From Bacillus amyloliquefaciens DSM 7 = ATCC 23350 (GTDB taxonomy: Bacteria; Bacillota; Bacilli; Bacillales; Bacillaceae), in contig NC_014551.1 of assembly GCF_000196735.1 (NCBI RefSeq), positions 2,413,001 through 2,477,000 of the forward strand: a stretch of 64,000 nucleotides of DNA, written 5' to 3'. The translations under genes were made by a program, and so were the position numbers. Each line of letters starts with the position of its first letter. Position 1 is the stretch's first letter. The notes beneath the pieces are model-generated. The model had not been told where the DNA came from and ran no database searches. It worked only from the letters and a program-made list of their open reading frames with translations. This document shows, piece after piece, positions 9,303-17,355 of the stretch.

Positions 9303-9945
9303 GTTCTTCCCCGCTTTCTTTTGCCGGCTCAGCCGGTTTTTTCTCTGTTTTCTTCTGATCGGAAGCCGTCGCCTGTTCTTGGCACTTAACAAGCTTCATC
9401 GGTTTTGACCACTCAAATTTTTCTTCGTTCGCAGGATATCCTTCAGGCTTGTAAACCTTGAATGCATAAATTCCCGGCTGCAAGGCCCGCTTTGACTCCA
9501 TTTTATAAATCGTTTTGCTTTTTTTATCAGTAATAAGCCCTTTATCCACGACATTGCCGTTTTGTAAAGGCTGTTGCTGAGAGGCAATTTTATGGAGCTC
9601 CCATTTCCAGTCAGAAACAGTCCGCTCTTTCCCCCTGTTCTCCAGCTCCGCATAAAGTTGAAGCGGCGCACACACGGTGCCTGACGTATCAGTTTGATTT
9701 GTGATATGTAAATCACTTTGATCCCAGCGTTCGTCATAACGGCAATTGTCATCTGTATATCGAAAATCTCCGCACGTTTGAACCGGGAGACTGAAGCTTT
9801 TCACATCATTAAAGGAGGAACTTGTGTCTCCCGTAAACTGAGTACATATCGTCACGGGCAGGCAGAAAATGAACGACAGCCGTAAAAACAGCATCATTCT
9901 CGATCTCACCTTGCCCTTTTTTTCCGGTCGCAACAATCGGAACAT
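9274..9945 (-). CDS. tapA: TapA, anchoring and assembly protein for TasA fibres
   Basis: 223 residues, about 30 fewer than the 253 of B. subtilis 168 TapA. The missing part is in the low-complexity charged C-terminal tail (here [22 protein letters not shown]). An N-terminal hydrophobic segment MMLFLRLSFIFCLPVTICTQF is followed by the TSSSFNDV region, a likely SipW cleavage area. Conserved features are QTCGDFRYTDDNC, KWELHKI and YAFKVYKPEGYPAN. First gene of tapA-sipW-tasA; ribosome site GGGGGTAAG before ATG at 9945. Confidence 0.94.
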   Translation of the reverse strand: MFRLLRPEKKGKVRSRMMLFLRLSFIFCLPVTICTQFTGDTSSSFNDVKSFSLPVQTCGDFRYTDDNCRYDERWDQSDLHITNQTDTSGTVCAPLQLYAELENRGKERTVSDWKWELHKIASQQQPLQNGNVVDKGLITDKKSKTIYKMESKRALQPGIYAFKVYKPEGYPANEEKFEWSKPMKLVKCQEQATASDQKKTEKKPAEPAKESGEEHEKNTETDQ

Positions 9946-9984
9946 GCCTTACCCCCTGTAAAACTGTTTATAAATATGATATTC

Positions 9985-10039
9985 GTTCTCTTTAAAGAAC
10001 CGCATGAACAAAGTATAATCAAGGATTATCGTATTGGAA
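9985..10039 (-). promoter_or_regulatory. tapA promoter region with SinR operator
   Basis: GTTCTCT (9985-9991) and AAAGAAC (9994-10000) form a palindrome of two SinR boxes (GTTCTYT) separated by two bases. On the minus strand a TATACT (10012-10017) with a weak TTCCAA 16 bases upstream (10034-10039) is a possible promoter, which puts the operator at about the transcription start. The operator is clear; the exact promoter is tentative. Confidence 0.7.
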
Positions 10040-10202
10040 AATGTCAAAAACGATCAAATTGTTCGTTTTTAAGAATATATCCTTTAAAAACAACGTTTTG
10101 CTCCAAATTACACACCTTTTTGGAATTTTTTCTAATAAAATGTGAGAAAATAACGGAGTGACCAACACAAAATGGAAACTATATACAGCGAAAGGACGAA
10201 GA

Positions 10203-10532
10203 ATGATGATCAAACAAAGTCTGATTTGCCTTTCAATTCTTGGTTTCGGAGTTTCAGGGACAGCTCAGGCGGAAACGGTGCCTTATTATGCTGTTCACCA
10301 TAAATCAAAATGGGAAAAAATCGCAGAAAAAGAAGCTAAAAAAAGATATCCGCTCGCTCAAACGTTATTTATTCAAAAGGTGTGGGATCGGAAAAGAACG
10401 GATGAAGCAGTCAAACAATATCACTTGACATTGCGGGATGGCGCTAAAGAATTTGGTGTGTTTGTTACGATTTCTTTTAATCCCTACAGCCAAAAGGTAA
10501 ATAAAATTGCGGTTATTGAGGAATACCAATAA
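10203..10532 (+). CDS. yqzG: Small secreted protein YqzG
   Basis: 109 residues from the first of two ATGs at 10203, preceded by AAAGGAC. The signal peptide is MMIKQSLICLSILGFGVSG with an alanine-type cleavage site TAQA-ETV. The mature part is small and basic; it contains YPLAQTLFIQKVWDRKR and a beta-rich end FGVFVTISFNPYSQKVNKIAVIEEY. I recall the family as DUF3889; no function is known. It is transcribed away from tapA and toward yqzE. Confidence 0.85.
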   Translation: MMIKQSLICLSILGFGVSGTAQAETVPYYAVHHKSKWEKIAEKEAKKRYPLAQTLFIQKVWDRKRTDEAVKQYHLTLRDGAKEFGVFVTISFNPYSQKVNKIAVIEEYQ

Positions 10533-10561
10533 AGGCCCTCCTATATCAGGAGGACCTTTCG
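10531..10561. terminator. Hairpin between yqzG and yqzE
   Basis: AAAGG-CCTCC / GGAGG-CCTTT stem with a 7-base loop. The T run is short on both strands, so termination strength is uncertain. Confidence 0.6.
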
Positions 10562-10572
10562 GGTGTTGCACT

Positions 10573-10752
10573 TTATTTTTTCCGCTGCATCCACAGCTTA
10601 AAACCATACGGCAATATTCCGAACCAGTGTTGAGAAGCCGGCATTTTCTTTTCTTTCCGCACTTCTTTTCGCTCTTTTCGTTCCTGTTTCGGCGTATCGA
10701 AATATTTAACGAATTGCTCAGTCATATATTTTACATAATCGTTTGTTTTCAT
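10573..10752 (-). CDS. yqzE: YqzE, small protein at the end of the comG operon
   Basis: 59 residues from ATG at 10752 ([19 protein letters not shown]) with a GAGGTGAGAG ribosome site. The middle is highly charged ([15 protein letters not shown]) and the end is aromatic and basic ([17 protein letters not shown]), suggesting peripheral membrane contact. It lies 53 bases after comGG with no terminator between, so it is probably transcribed with comG. Function unknown. Confidence 0.85.
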   Translation of the reverse strand: MKTNDYVKYMTEQFVKYFDTPKQERKERKEVRKEKKMPASQHWFGILPYGFKLWMQRKK

Positions 10753-10805
10753 GGCTCTCACCTCATACTGTCTTTATTATGAAGTGTTGTCCCGCCGCCT
10801 CTTTT

Positions 10806-11183
10806 TTATACTTCTGTCCATTGAATCAGCTGTTTCTTCTTATGATTGAATAAAAGGTGAGCCTCCCGTCTCGTCCCTGATGCTGTTACCGCCTTTATTG
10901 TAACTTGAACCGTTTCCCGGCGATCGTTCCCGTTGATGTAAAAGGAGACGGTTCCGTACGGAAAACGCTGTGTGCCCGACTGAGTCTTTTGTCCCTGTAT
11001 CATATGACGGCTTGACAGCAGTGCGCCGTTTTGAAGCAGGTTCTCACCGATCCAGTACTCCCCGGCCTCTTTTGCAAATGTTTTTCGGGTGATGAAATCA
11101 GATGAAGTATAGCTGATGACAAGTAAAACTGCGGCAGAAACAAACAGAACCGCCGGATATATAAACCCGTCAGATTTGTACAT
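10806..11183 (-). CDS. comGG: ComGG, minor pseudopilin
   Basis: 125 residues from ATG at 11183, preceded by AAAGGTG. The N-terminus MYKSDGFIYPAVLFVSAAVLLVISY is a short leader followed by a hydrophobic helix. It lacks the usual glutamate at +5 of the prepilin motif, as in B. subtilis ComGG. Part of the competence pseudopilus needed for DNA transport across the wall. One base separates it from comGF. Confidence 0.93.
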   Translation of the reverse strand: MYKSDGFIYPAVLFVSAAVLLVISYTSSDFITRKTFAKEAGEYWIGENLLQNGALLSSRHMIQGQKTQSGTQRFPYGTVSFYINGNDRRETVQVTIKAVTASGTRREAHLLFNHKKKQLIQWTEV

Positions 11184-11184
11184 T

Positions 11185-11685
11185 TTAATCACCTTTTAAA
11201 GAGCTGTAAACCGGAATGGCCGTCTGCTTCTTTTTACCTGTAACGCTTGTGATTCCCACTAAAATCAGGCCGTTTTTCACATCAGCCGTTAATGAAGCAG
11301 CGTTATGCAGGATCGGCACATGGCCTTTTCCGTTCACTCTTTTCCTTATCATCGTGTGATAGATTTCAAAACGCACTTCTTCGCCTCCTGTTTTCCTGCA
11401 GGTTAACGCCCGTCCGCCATCTGCAGGCTCCACAGTCTCAGCCTGTTTACATTCATTCATGATCTGCTGAACGGCAATATGATGCTCCCGGCTGTCTATT
11501 CCTCCGTTATCGGTCCGGCCTGATAAAAACAAATGTAAAATTGGGCTCAGAGTGCCTGATAAGAAGAGACAGACGGCCAAGGAGACCAAAACATTAAGAA
11601 GCGTAAAGCCAGTCTGTTTTGAGAATGCTGAGGCACATTTCTTTTTCGCCGCGGACAGCTGCACAGACTTTGTAATAATCACCAT
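11185..11685 (-). CDS. comGF: ComGF, minor pseudopilin
   Basis: Up to 166 residues, with the prepilin motif KQTG-FTLLNVLVSLAV clearly visible, so the reading frame must start upstream of it, inside comGE. The ATG at 11685 abuts the AAGGAGG ribosome site, leaving almost no spacing. The next codon GTG (11682) and two ATT codons are better spaced. The true initiation codon is unsettled. The overlap with comGE of about 90 bases is typical of this operon. Confidence 0.88.
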   Translation of the reverse strand: MVIITKSVQLSAAKKKCASAFSKQTGFTLLNVLVSLAVCLFLSGTLSPILHLFLSGRTDNGGIDSREHHIAVQQIMNECKQAETVEPADGGRALTCRKTGGEEVRFEIYHTMIRKRVNGKGHVPILHNAASLTADVKNGLILVGITSVTGKKKQTAIPVYSSLKGD

Positions 11686-11914
11686 CCTCCTTCCACGTCA
11701 CATCGGGAGATGGCTGCTTTTTTCCGGACATCATATATGCGCTGATATGTTTATGAAGAAGCTGGTACACTTCCTGGTGTTCTTCTATTTTCAGATTGTC
11801 TGTCAGCATGCCCGTCCAGACCGGAACGATAGAAATCATAAGGAACAGCCAAATAGCCATTGCTGATAGTGTTTCAATAGTAGAGAACCCCTTATTTCCG
11901 TTCTGCATGGACAT
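11594..11914 (-). CDS. comGE: ComGE, minor pseudopilin
   Basis: 106 residues from ATG at 11914 with GGGAG five bases upstream. The prepilin motif is NKG-FSTIETLSAMAIW, with glutamate at +5, and the C-terminal CLSILKTDWLYAS closely resembles B. subtilis ComGE. It overlaps comGD by 23 bases and comGF by 92. Confidence 0.93.
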   Translation of the reverse strand: MSMQNGNKGFSTIETLSAMAIWLFLMISIVPVWTGMLTDNLKIEEHQEVYQLLHKHISAYMMSGKKQPSPDVTWKEDGDYYKVCAAVRGEKEMCLSILKTDWLYAS

Positions 11915-12329
11915 TTCCGCTCCCTAAGTAAATTGTTATTTCATAAGTGAATCCCGCGCTTTTCAATTGAATCTTTCCGCCGGAATTCGGATGGCCTTTT
12001 TCGTTAAATTCAAGGCTCTCCGGTAAAGTCACAAGTGTAATGTGAAGCGAATCAAAGGAACGCTCAACAATCCTTCCGGCTGACTGCAGCTTGTATTTAT
12101 GCTCTTTTGGGAGAAATGTGATTTTTGTTCTTTTATGTTCTGCGATAGCCGTTTCCTGAGCAAGCTGAATGTCTTTTTGGAGCTGTTCTGTTTTTTGCCG
12201 CACGGCCAGATGGGTATAAACCGGCGGAACCGCCGTGAACAAAACAGTCAGCAATACAGACGCCAGACTTAACACAACCAGGCTTTCAAGAAGAGTGAAT
12301 CCGTTTTCTGTCAGCCGGTTATTGTTCAA
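11892..12329 (-). CDS. comGD: ComGD, pseudopilin
   Basis: 145 residues from TTG at 12329, with GGGGAAG six bases upstream. Prepilin motif ENG-FTLLESLVVLSLASVLL. The conserved end EFNEKGHPNSGGKI...YLGSGNVHAERK identifies it. Overlaps comGC by 11 bases and comGE by 23. Confidence 0.94.
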   Translation of the reverse strand: MNNNRLTENGFTLLESLVVLSLASVLLTVLFTAVPPVYTHLAVRQKTEQLQKDIQLAQETAIAEHKRTKITFLPKEHKYKLQSAGRIVERSFDSLHITLVTLPESLEFNEKGHPNSGGKIQLKSAGFTYEITIYLGSGNVHAERK

Positions 12330-12627
12330 CTGTAACTTCCCCGCCCTTTATTAAAATCTGTTTTCCATTCGGGCAGGCTGTATTCTTTTTGATATATCCC
12401 TCTGATTGTAAGTCGGTCATATCCGGCATTTTTCCTTCATGGTCGATTTCGTACGCCGTCACTTGGGCTTTCACCATATTCTGAAGTCCTTCACAGCCTT
12501 TATGCTGAATGCTTTGATTATGTTTTGTTACGTTAGGAATCGTGATTAAAAGCAGAATGGAAACGATAAATAAAACGATCAGCATTTCAATTAAAGTAAA
12601 TCCATCTTGATTTTTCAGACGAAGCAC
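12319..12627 (-). CDS. comGC: ComGC, major pseudopilin
   Basis: Main subunit of the competence pseudopilus. Prepilin motif QDG-FTLIEMLIVLFIVSILLLITIPNV, then a cysteine pair (KGCEGLQ and NTACPNGK) that forms a disulfide in the family. Up to 102 residues from GTG at 12627, but AAGGGAGTG places the ribosome site directly on that GTG. A CTG at 12618 has better spacing. The mature protein after Gly9 is the same either way. Confidence 0.93.
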   Translation of the reverse strand: MLRLKNQDGFTLIEMLIVLFIVSILLLITIPNVTKHNQSIQHKGCEGLQNMVKAQVTAYEIDHEGKMPDMTDLQSEGYIKKNTACPNGKQILIKGGEVTVEQ

Positions 12628-12631
12628 TCCC

Positions 12632-13669
12632 TTACATTTGGTTCATCATCTGGTACATCGGCATCAGCATTGACATATACACAAGTAAAATCATACCGGC
12701 CACAACACCGTAAATGACAGGCTGGAGAATACCGGTATACTTCTCCGCATTTTGTTCAAGACGCTCCATCATAAACTGGCTGTACGTATAAAGTTCGCGA
12801 TGAAGCCGGCCGTTTGCCTGTCCGTGACTGACTGCAGCCGCAAGATCTTTTTCATAACACGGATGGCCGGAAAGAGCAGATTCTATAGTTTCACCGGCCT
12901 TCAAACGTGTAATGAGCATCTCTGCTTCTTCACGGTAAAAAGGCAGAAAAGATTGTTCTTTAAAAGCAGTTAAGCTGTCATAGATAGAAAGACCGGATTT
13001 CAGAAGACTGCTGAGCTGTAAAGAGAAAAAGTAGCTGTTAAAAAGAACGGCCGCTTTTCCTATCAGGGGGATTTTCACAACGATAAGCATCTTGTCTTGC
13101 GGGGATTTTTTCTTACATAAGAACCAAACGTACAAAAACAAGCTGAGAACGGCTGACATCCCCAGTGCGCAGGCTTCATGAAAATGCTGAAAAAACGCAA
13201 AGATGAAAGCAGTCGCACCGGAAGTATTCATATTCATTGATTGATAAATCCCTGAAAACTGCGGAATAATCAAACTTTGCAGGATATAAAACATGACGCA
13301 GACGGAACATATTAAAAACATCGGATACCGGAGCATTTTTTTGATTTGATTCGTCTGCATGAGCTTTCTCTGTAACAATTCGCCGCTTTGTTTCATCGCC
13401 CCCGGCAATTCTCCGTGTTTCTCCGCGAAATAGCAGATCGAGACGGCTTCTTTATGAAAAGACAGTGCCTCAAGCACTTGGTAAAACGAATCGCCTTCTC
13501 TCAGCCGGCGAATTCCGTCCGTCAGCTCTGCAAGCTGACGTTTATGCAGCTGGAGTTTCAGCAGTCTGAGCCCTTCAATCAGGCTGTATCCTTTTTCCGT
13601 CATTTCACCGAGCCTTTTCAAAAAAGCCGCTTGGTCCTTCAACGGCCAGGTTCTTTTAATCCGCTTCAT
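12632..13669 (-). CDS. comGB: ComGB, competence pseudopilus assembly membrane protein
   Basis: 345 residues from ATG at 13669 (MKRIKRTWPLKDQAAFLKRLGEM); the frame extends 36 bases further upstream inside comGA. A GspF/PilC-type polytopic protein with two T2SSF repeats, membrane segments around MFLICSVCVMFYILQSLIIP and ALGMSAVLSLFLYVWFLC, and a C-terminal span VIYGVVAGMILLVYMSML. Overlaps comGA by 14 bases. Confidence 0.95.
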   Translation of the reverse strand: MKRIKRTWPLKDQAAFLKRLGEMTEKGYSLIEGLRLLKLQLHKRQLAELTDGIRRLREGDSFYQVLEALSFHKEAVSICYFAEKHGELPGAMKQSGELLQRKLMQTNQIKKMLRYPMFLICSVCVMFYILQSLIIPQFSGIYQSMNMNTSGATAFIFAFFQHFHEACALGMSAVLSLFLYVWFLCKKKSPQDKMLIVVKIPLIGKAAVLFNSYFFSLQLSSLLKSGLSIYDSLTAFKEQSFLPFYREEAEMLITRLKAGETIESALSGHPCYEKDLAAAVSHGQANGRLHRELYTYSQFMMERLEQNAEKYTGILQPVIYGVVAGMILLVYMSMLMPMYQMMNQM

Positions 13670-14726
13670 GATACACCCACCGATCATAATTATCAGTCGT
13701 GACATAACCGAGCGCGATGCCTTTTCTGATCAGCCTGCGAAGCGTCTGATATTGAAAATTGGCGTGCTCCCCTTTTGCTTCTTGAAAGCACTGGGTGAGA
13801 TTTTTTCCGTAAAGCAGTTCATAAATCCCAGCACGGCGTGTCTGCCTGTATAGACTGCAGTACACGGAACAGTTGTCCGTTTTGCAAAACGGACACGTTA
13901 AATCAACCAGACGCTGAGCGGCGATGGCAATAACGGTTTGTTCAATTTCCGTCATGTTCACCCCGAACTCCAGCAGCCTGTATATGGCGCCCTTAGCATC
14001 TCTTGTATGCAGGCTTGACAGTACGAGGTGTCCTGTCATGGCCGCGCGGACTGCGATTTCAGCCGTCTCGGCATCTCTGATTTCCCCTAAGATGATCATA
14101 TCGGGGTCATGTCTTAAAATCGCTTTTAAACCGGTGGAATATGTGACTCCGGCTTTTTCATTCACCTGAACTTGCAAAACATCTTCATCTCTCGTTTCTA
14201 CGGGATCTTCCAGCGTGACAATCCGCCGGTTGAAATGCCGTTTTGCATAGTTGACAAGCGAGTAAAGGGTGGTTGTTTTTCCAGATCCGGTCGGGCCGGT
14301 AAAAAGAAGCAGGCCGTGCGAATGCTTCAGAAAGGATAATAATGCGGCGCCTGCCCCCGGAAATAAGGACAGTTTATCCAGAGGGGGAATCTGCCTTTTA
14401 GGCAATAGCCTGATGACAAGACTTTCATCATTCATTGTCGGCAAGGTTGACATCCTCAAATGAACGGTTTCCGTTGGAAGCGGCAGAGACAGTGATCCGT
14501 TTTGCGGCTTTCGTCTTTCTCCTATATCCATGGCTGATAAAAATTTAAAATGAGAAATAAGCCTTACGCATTCCTCTTTTTTTAAGACTCTTTTTTTCAC
14601 AAGAGCATGACCGATGCGAAAATGAATGAAAGCATCCCTTTCCCTCGGCACAATGTGTATATCTGAAGCCCTTGCCATATAGGCCTCGTTGATGATGTTC
14701 CTGCTGTATGTTTCAATATTCTCCAT
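13656..14726 (-). CDS. comGA: ComGA, pseudopilus assembly ATPase
   Basis: 356 residues from ATG at 14726 with GGAGGGAAG upstream, matching B. subtilis length. GspE/PilB-family traffic ATPase with Walker A TGPTGSGKTTTLYS, Asp box LEDPVE, Walker B DMIILGEIRDAETA and His box MTGHLVLSSLHT. A cysteine cluster CPFCKTDNC follows, the C-terminal metal motif of the family. It acts at the pole in competent cells and drives pilus assembly. First gene of comGA-GG. Confidence 0.96.
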   Translation of the reverse strand: MENIETYSRNIINEAYMARASDIHIVPRERDAFIHFRIGHALVKKRVLKKEECVRLISHFKFLSAMDIGERRKPQNGSLSLPLPTETVHLRMSTLPTMNDESLVIRLLPKRQIPPLDKLSLFPGAGAALLSFLKHSHGLLLFTGPTGSGKTTTLYSLVNYAKRHFNRRIVTLEDPVETRDEDVLQVQVNEKAGVTYSTGLKAILRHDPDMIILGEIRDAETAEIAVRAAMTGHLVLSSLHTRDAKGAIYRLLEFGVNMTEIEQTVIAIAAQRLVDLTCPFCKTDNCSVYCSLYRQTRRAGIYELLYGKNLTQCFQEAKGEHANFQYQTLRRLIRKGIALGYVTTDNYDRWVYHEAD

Positions 14727-14750
14727 AAGACTTCCCTCCTTCCGACACGT

Positions 14751-14798
14751 ATTGTAAATCAAATACACAAAAGTGATCAAAGGAGAAATAATGCTTTT
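14751..14798 (-). promoter_or_regulatory. comG promoter with candidate ComK half-site
   Basis: On the minus strand TTGATC (14775-14780), an 18-base spacer and TACAAT (14751-14756). Just upstream of the -35, AAAT-N5-TTTT (14786-14798) resembles one ComK box (AAAAN5TTTT). The partner box is not clear, so ComK binding rests mainly on the known comG regulation. Confidence 0.55.
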
Positions 14799-14890
14799 TG
14801 CACAGTGTAAATCGTAAAAAAAGCAAAAATAAGCCGCTTAAATATTGATTTACTGAAGGAAACCCGGCTCCATTCAGCAATTTTCGGCCA

Positions 14891-14917
14891 TAAAAAAAGC
14901 AGGCGTGCGCCTGCTCT
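14891..14917 (-). terminator. Terminator of the CorA-like gene
   Basis: On the minus strand AGCAGGC...GCCTGCT, a 7-bp GC-rich stem with a 4-base loop, followed by seven T. It starts three bases after the stop codon. Confidence 0.9.
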
Positions 14918-14919
14918 GC

Positions 14920-15870
14920 TTAGCGTTTCTTTTCTTTCCGCAGATATTTCTTTTGATTCTCCTTCAGAATATCCCCTGTCCAGCCCTTCTGCCGCAGATA
15001 AATATAAATCAGCAGGGTTGATACGATTATAAGCACAATGGAACCGATATACGCATATTTCCAATGAAGCTCCGGCATGTTATCAAAGTTCATCCCCCAG
15101 AGAGCTCCGAGCGCCGTCATCGGTGTAAAGAGAGTTGTAAAGATCGTCAATGCTTTCACAATTTCATTTCCTCTTTGGGAGGTAATGACTTCCTCTGCGT
15201 GCAGCAGATTGCTCAGTTCCTGATCAAATTCATTGATATATGTAATGCCTCTTTCCATCTTTTGATGAGCCCTGAGGTAATCTTTCTGCTTGTCATTTTT
15301 CGGGAGAAAAGCTTCTTTTAAAGCCATTTCCACTTTTTTAGCTCCCAGCGTCAGCCCTTTCCAAATGAACAGTTCATGGCGCAGTTTATGCACATTTTCC
15401 AAGATTCCTTTACTGTTGTCATCATGAATCTGCCATTTCAGCGTCCGCTGCTTGACTTCAAATTCATCTAATCCGATAAGATAGGAATTCATCAGCTCGC
15501 CGAGCAGAACAAAAAAGCCTTCTATCGCATTCTCGCATGTTTGGATCTGCTGTGTGGCGTGCTTTTCTTTTATGCCGCGCAGCAGCGAAAAATCAAAATT
15601 AATCGTAAAAAAGAAGTCTCTCGTAATATAAAAGTGAAATACGGTATGATTTTTTTCATCATCTAATCCTTGATGATAGATTAAAGAACCGAAAACCGCT
15701 TCATTATTCTGATCATTTGTATCTGAGCGCAGAAAGTTTATATGGTTTTCATGTTCAAACCACTTTTCACATTGCGGCCAGTGATTGTGGCGGATCATTT
15801 TTTTCGCTTCTGTTTTTTCATGCGGACCGAGCTGGTACCAAACCCAGTCCGCTCCCGAATGTACCTTCAT
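14920..15870 (-). CDS. yqxL: CorA-family divalent metal transporter YqxL
   Basis: 316 residues. Soluble N-terminal domain to about residue 240, then two C-terminal membrane helices (ALTIFTTLFTPMTALGALWGMNF and YAYIGSIVLIIVSTLLIYIY). The signature GMN tripeptide lies at the end of the first helix (GMNFDNMPEL). The charged tail LRKEKKR faces the cytoplasm. Probably carries Mg2+ or a related ion; the substrate is not deducible. Convergent geometry isolates it from comG. Confidence 0.9.
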   Translation of the reverse strand: MKVHSGADWVWYQLGPHEKTEAKKMIRHNHWPQCEKWFEHENHINFLRSDTNDQNNEAVFGSLIYHQGLDDEKNHTVFHFYITRDFFFTINFDFSLLRGIKEKHATQQIQTCENAIEGFFVLLGELMNSYLIGLDEFEVKQRTLKWQIHDDNSKGILENVHKLRHELFIWKGLTLGAKKVEMALKEAFLPKNDKQKDYLRAHQKMERGITYINEFDQELSNLLHAEEVITSQRGNEIVKALTIFTTLFTPMTALGALWGMNFDNMPELHWKYAYIGSIVLIIVSTLLIYIYLRQKGWTGDILKENQKKYLRKEKKR

Positions 15871-15980
15871 CTCTTGTCAGCCTCCAGTATCGCTTTCTTC
15901 TTTTAATTACCGTAATTGCAGCGGGCTAAACCAGGTTTGATGTTTGACCAGCTTTCCAGAGTGGTATTATTCCGAAAAAA

Positions 15981-16019
15981 GGGAGGTGCAAGCCTTCCTT
16001 CTCGGAAGGCGTTCCATTG
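15981..16019 (+). promoter_or_regulatory. Structured ribosome-binding region of yqhB
   Basis: GGGAGGTG (15981-15988) is separated from the TTG start by a perfect 7-bp hairpin, GCCTTCC-TTCTC-GGAAGGC (15992-16010). Folding it out brings the ribosome site to about nine bases from TTG. No in-frame ATG, GTG or TTG lies between the ribosome site and 16017. Confidence 0.6.
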
Positions 16020-17318
16020 TATATCATCAAACTGTCTGCCATCGTACTATTTATTTTATTAACGGCATGTTTTGTCGCTATAGAGTTTTCAATCGTTAAA
16101 GCAAGGCGCTCCCGCATCAATCAGCTCATTCAGGAAGAGATGAAAGGGGCAAAAGCTGCCAAGCATGTCATTACACACCTTGATGAATATTTATCGGCGT
16201 GCCAATTGGGTATCACCGTAACCGCCTTGGGACTCGGCTGGCTGGGTGAACCGACAGTCAAAGCAATGCTTCAGCCGTTATTTTTAAAAACCGGACTTCA
16301 TGAAGCGGTTGCCCATGTCCTGTCACTCATCATTGCATTTCTGCTGGTTACATATGTGAATGTCGTCATCGGTGAACTCGCACCGAAAAGTTTTGCTATC
16401 CAAAAAGCTGAGCGGATTACACTTTTGTTTGCCAGACCGATGATTTTGTTTTATAAGTTAATGTTTCCGTTCATCTGGCTGCTTAATCATTCCGCACGCC
16501 TGATTACAGCCCTGTTCGGCTTGAAGCCGGCTTCCGAACATGAAATGGCCTATACGGAAGAGGAATTGCGGGTGCTCCTGGCCGAAAGCTATCGAAGCGG
16601 CATGATCAAAAAAAGCGAGCTTCATTACGTAAATAACATTTTCACATTTGATAAGCGCACTGCAAAAGAAATCATGGTGCCCCGGAATGAAATGGTGAGC
16701 CTGCCGCTGGACAGCGGATCGGGAAATATGCTCCGGGATATTATCAAAACAAATAAATATACCCGGTATCCCGTAGTAAAGGGAGACAAAGATCATGTTG
16801 TCGGCATTATCAATATAAAAGAAGTTTTATTCAGATTCCTATCAGAAGGAGCTCCGTTTACAAAACACGAGCTCAGTCCTTACATTCAGCCGGCGATCCA
16901 TGTGATTGAGACGATCCCGATTTATCAATTGTTCGTTAAAATGCAGCGGGAACATGCTCATATGGCCATTCTCATTGATGAGTACGGCGGAACCGCAGGA
17001 TTGGTAACGGCGGAAGACATCATCGAAGAGATCGTCGGCGAGATCCGGGACGAATTTGACACGGATGAGACACCCTCCGTTCAAAAGCTTGGGGACAGCC
17101 GCTATCTCCTAAACGCCAAATTGCTGATCAGTGACGTCAATGATGTACTCGGAACAGAGATTACGGCTGATCAAGTCGATACACTCGGGGGCTGGTTTCT
17201 GACTCAGCATATTGATGCAAAGCCAGGGAGCGTGATTGATTTTGAAGGATACACATTCACGGTAAAAGAAATCGACAGCCATCATATCAGGACGATTGAA
17301 GCTGAAAAAGCTGAATAG
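16017..17318 (+). CDS. yqhB: DUF21/CBS-pair transporter-like membrane protein YqhB
   Basis: 433 residues from a TTG at 16017. N-terminal DUF21 (CNNM) domain with three to four membrane spans, including the conserved [20 protein letters not shown] and [22 protein letters not shown] pair follows ([10 protein letters not shown] to [23 protein letters not shown]) and a C-terminal CorC/HlyC domain ([10 protein letters not shown]). Relatives are linked to Mg2+ homeostasis. It stands alone with a terminator after it. Confidence 0.9.
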   Translation: MYIIKLSAIVLFILLTACFVAIEFSIVKARRSRINQLIQEEMKGAKAAKHVITHLDEYLSACQLGITVTALGLGWLGEPTVKAMLQPLFLKTGLHEAVAHVLSLIIAFLLVTYVNVVIGELAPKSFAIQKAERITLLFARPMILFYKLMFPFIWLLNHSARLITALFGLKPASEHEMAYTEEELRVLLAESYRSGMIKKSELHYVNNIFTFDKRTAKEIMVPRNEMVSLPLDSGSGNMLRDIIKTNKYTRYPVVKGDKDHVVGIINIKEVLFRFLSEGAPFTKHELSPYIQPAIHVIETIPIYQLFVKMQREHAHMAILIDEYGGTAGLVTAEDIIEEIVGEIRDEFDTDETPSVQKLGDSRYLLNAKLLISDVNDVLGTEITADQVDTLGGWFLTQHIDAKPGSVIDFEGYTFTVKEIDSHHIRTIEAEKAE

Positions 17319-17354
17319 CTGAGGGAGAAATCCCTCTCTGCCATTCAGCTTTTT
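17305..17354. terminator. Bidirectional terminator between yqhB and rsbRD
   Basis: AAAAGCTGAAT pairs with ATTCAGCTTTT, enclosing an inner hairpin GAGGGA-GAAA-TCCCTC. The T run continues to 17354. Confidence 0.85.
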
Positions 17355-17355
17355 A

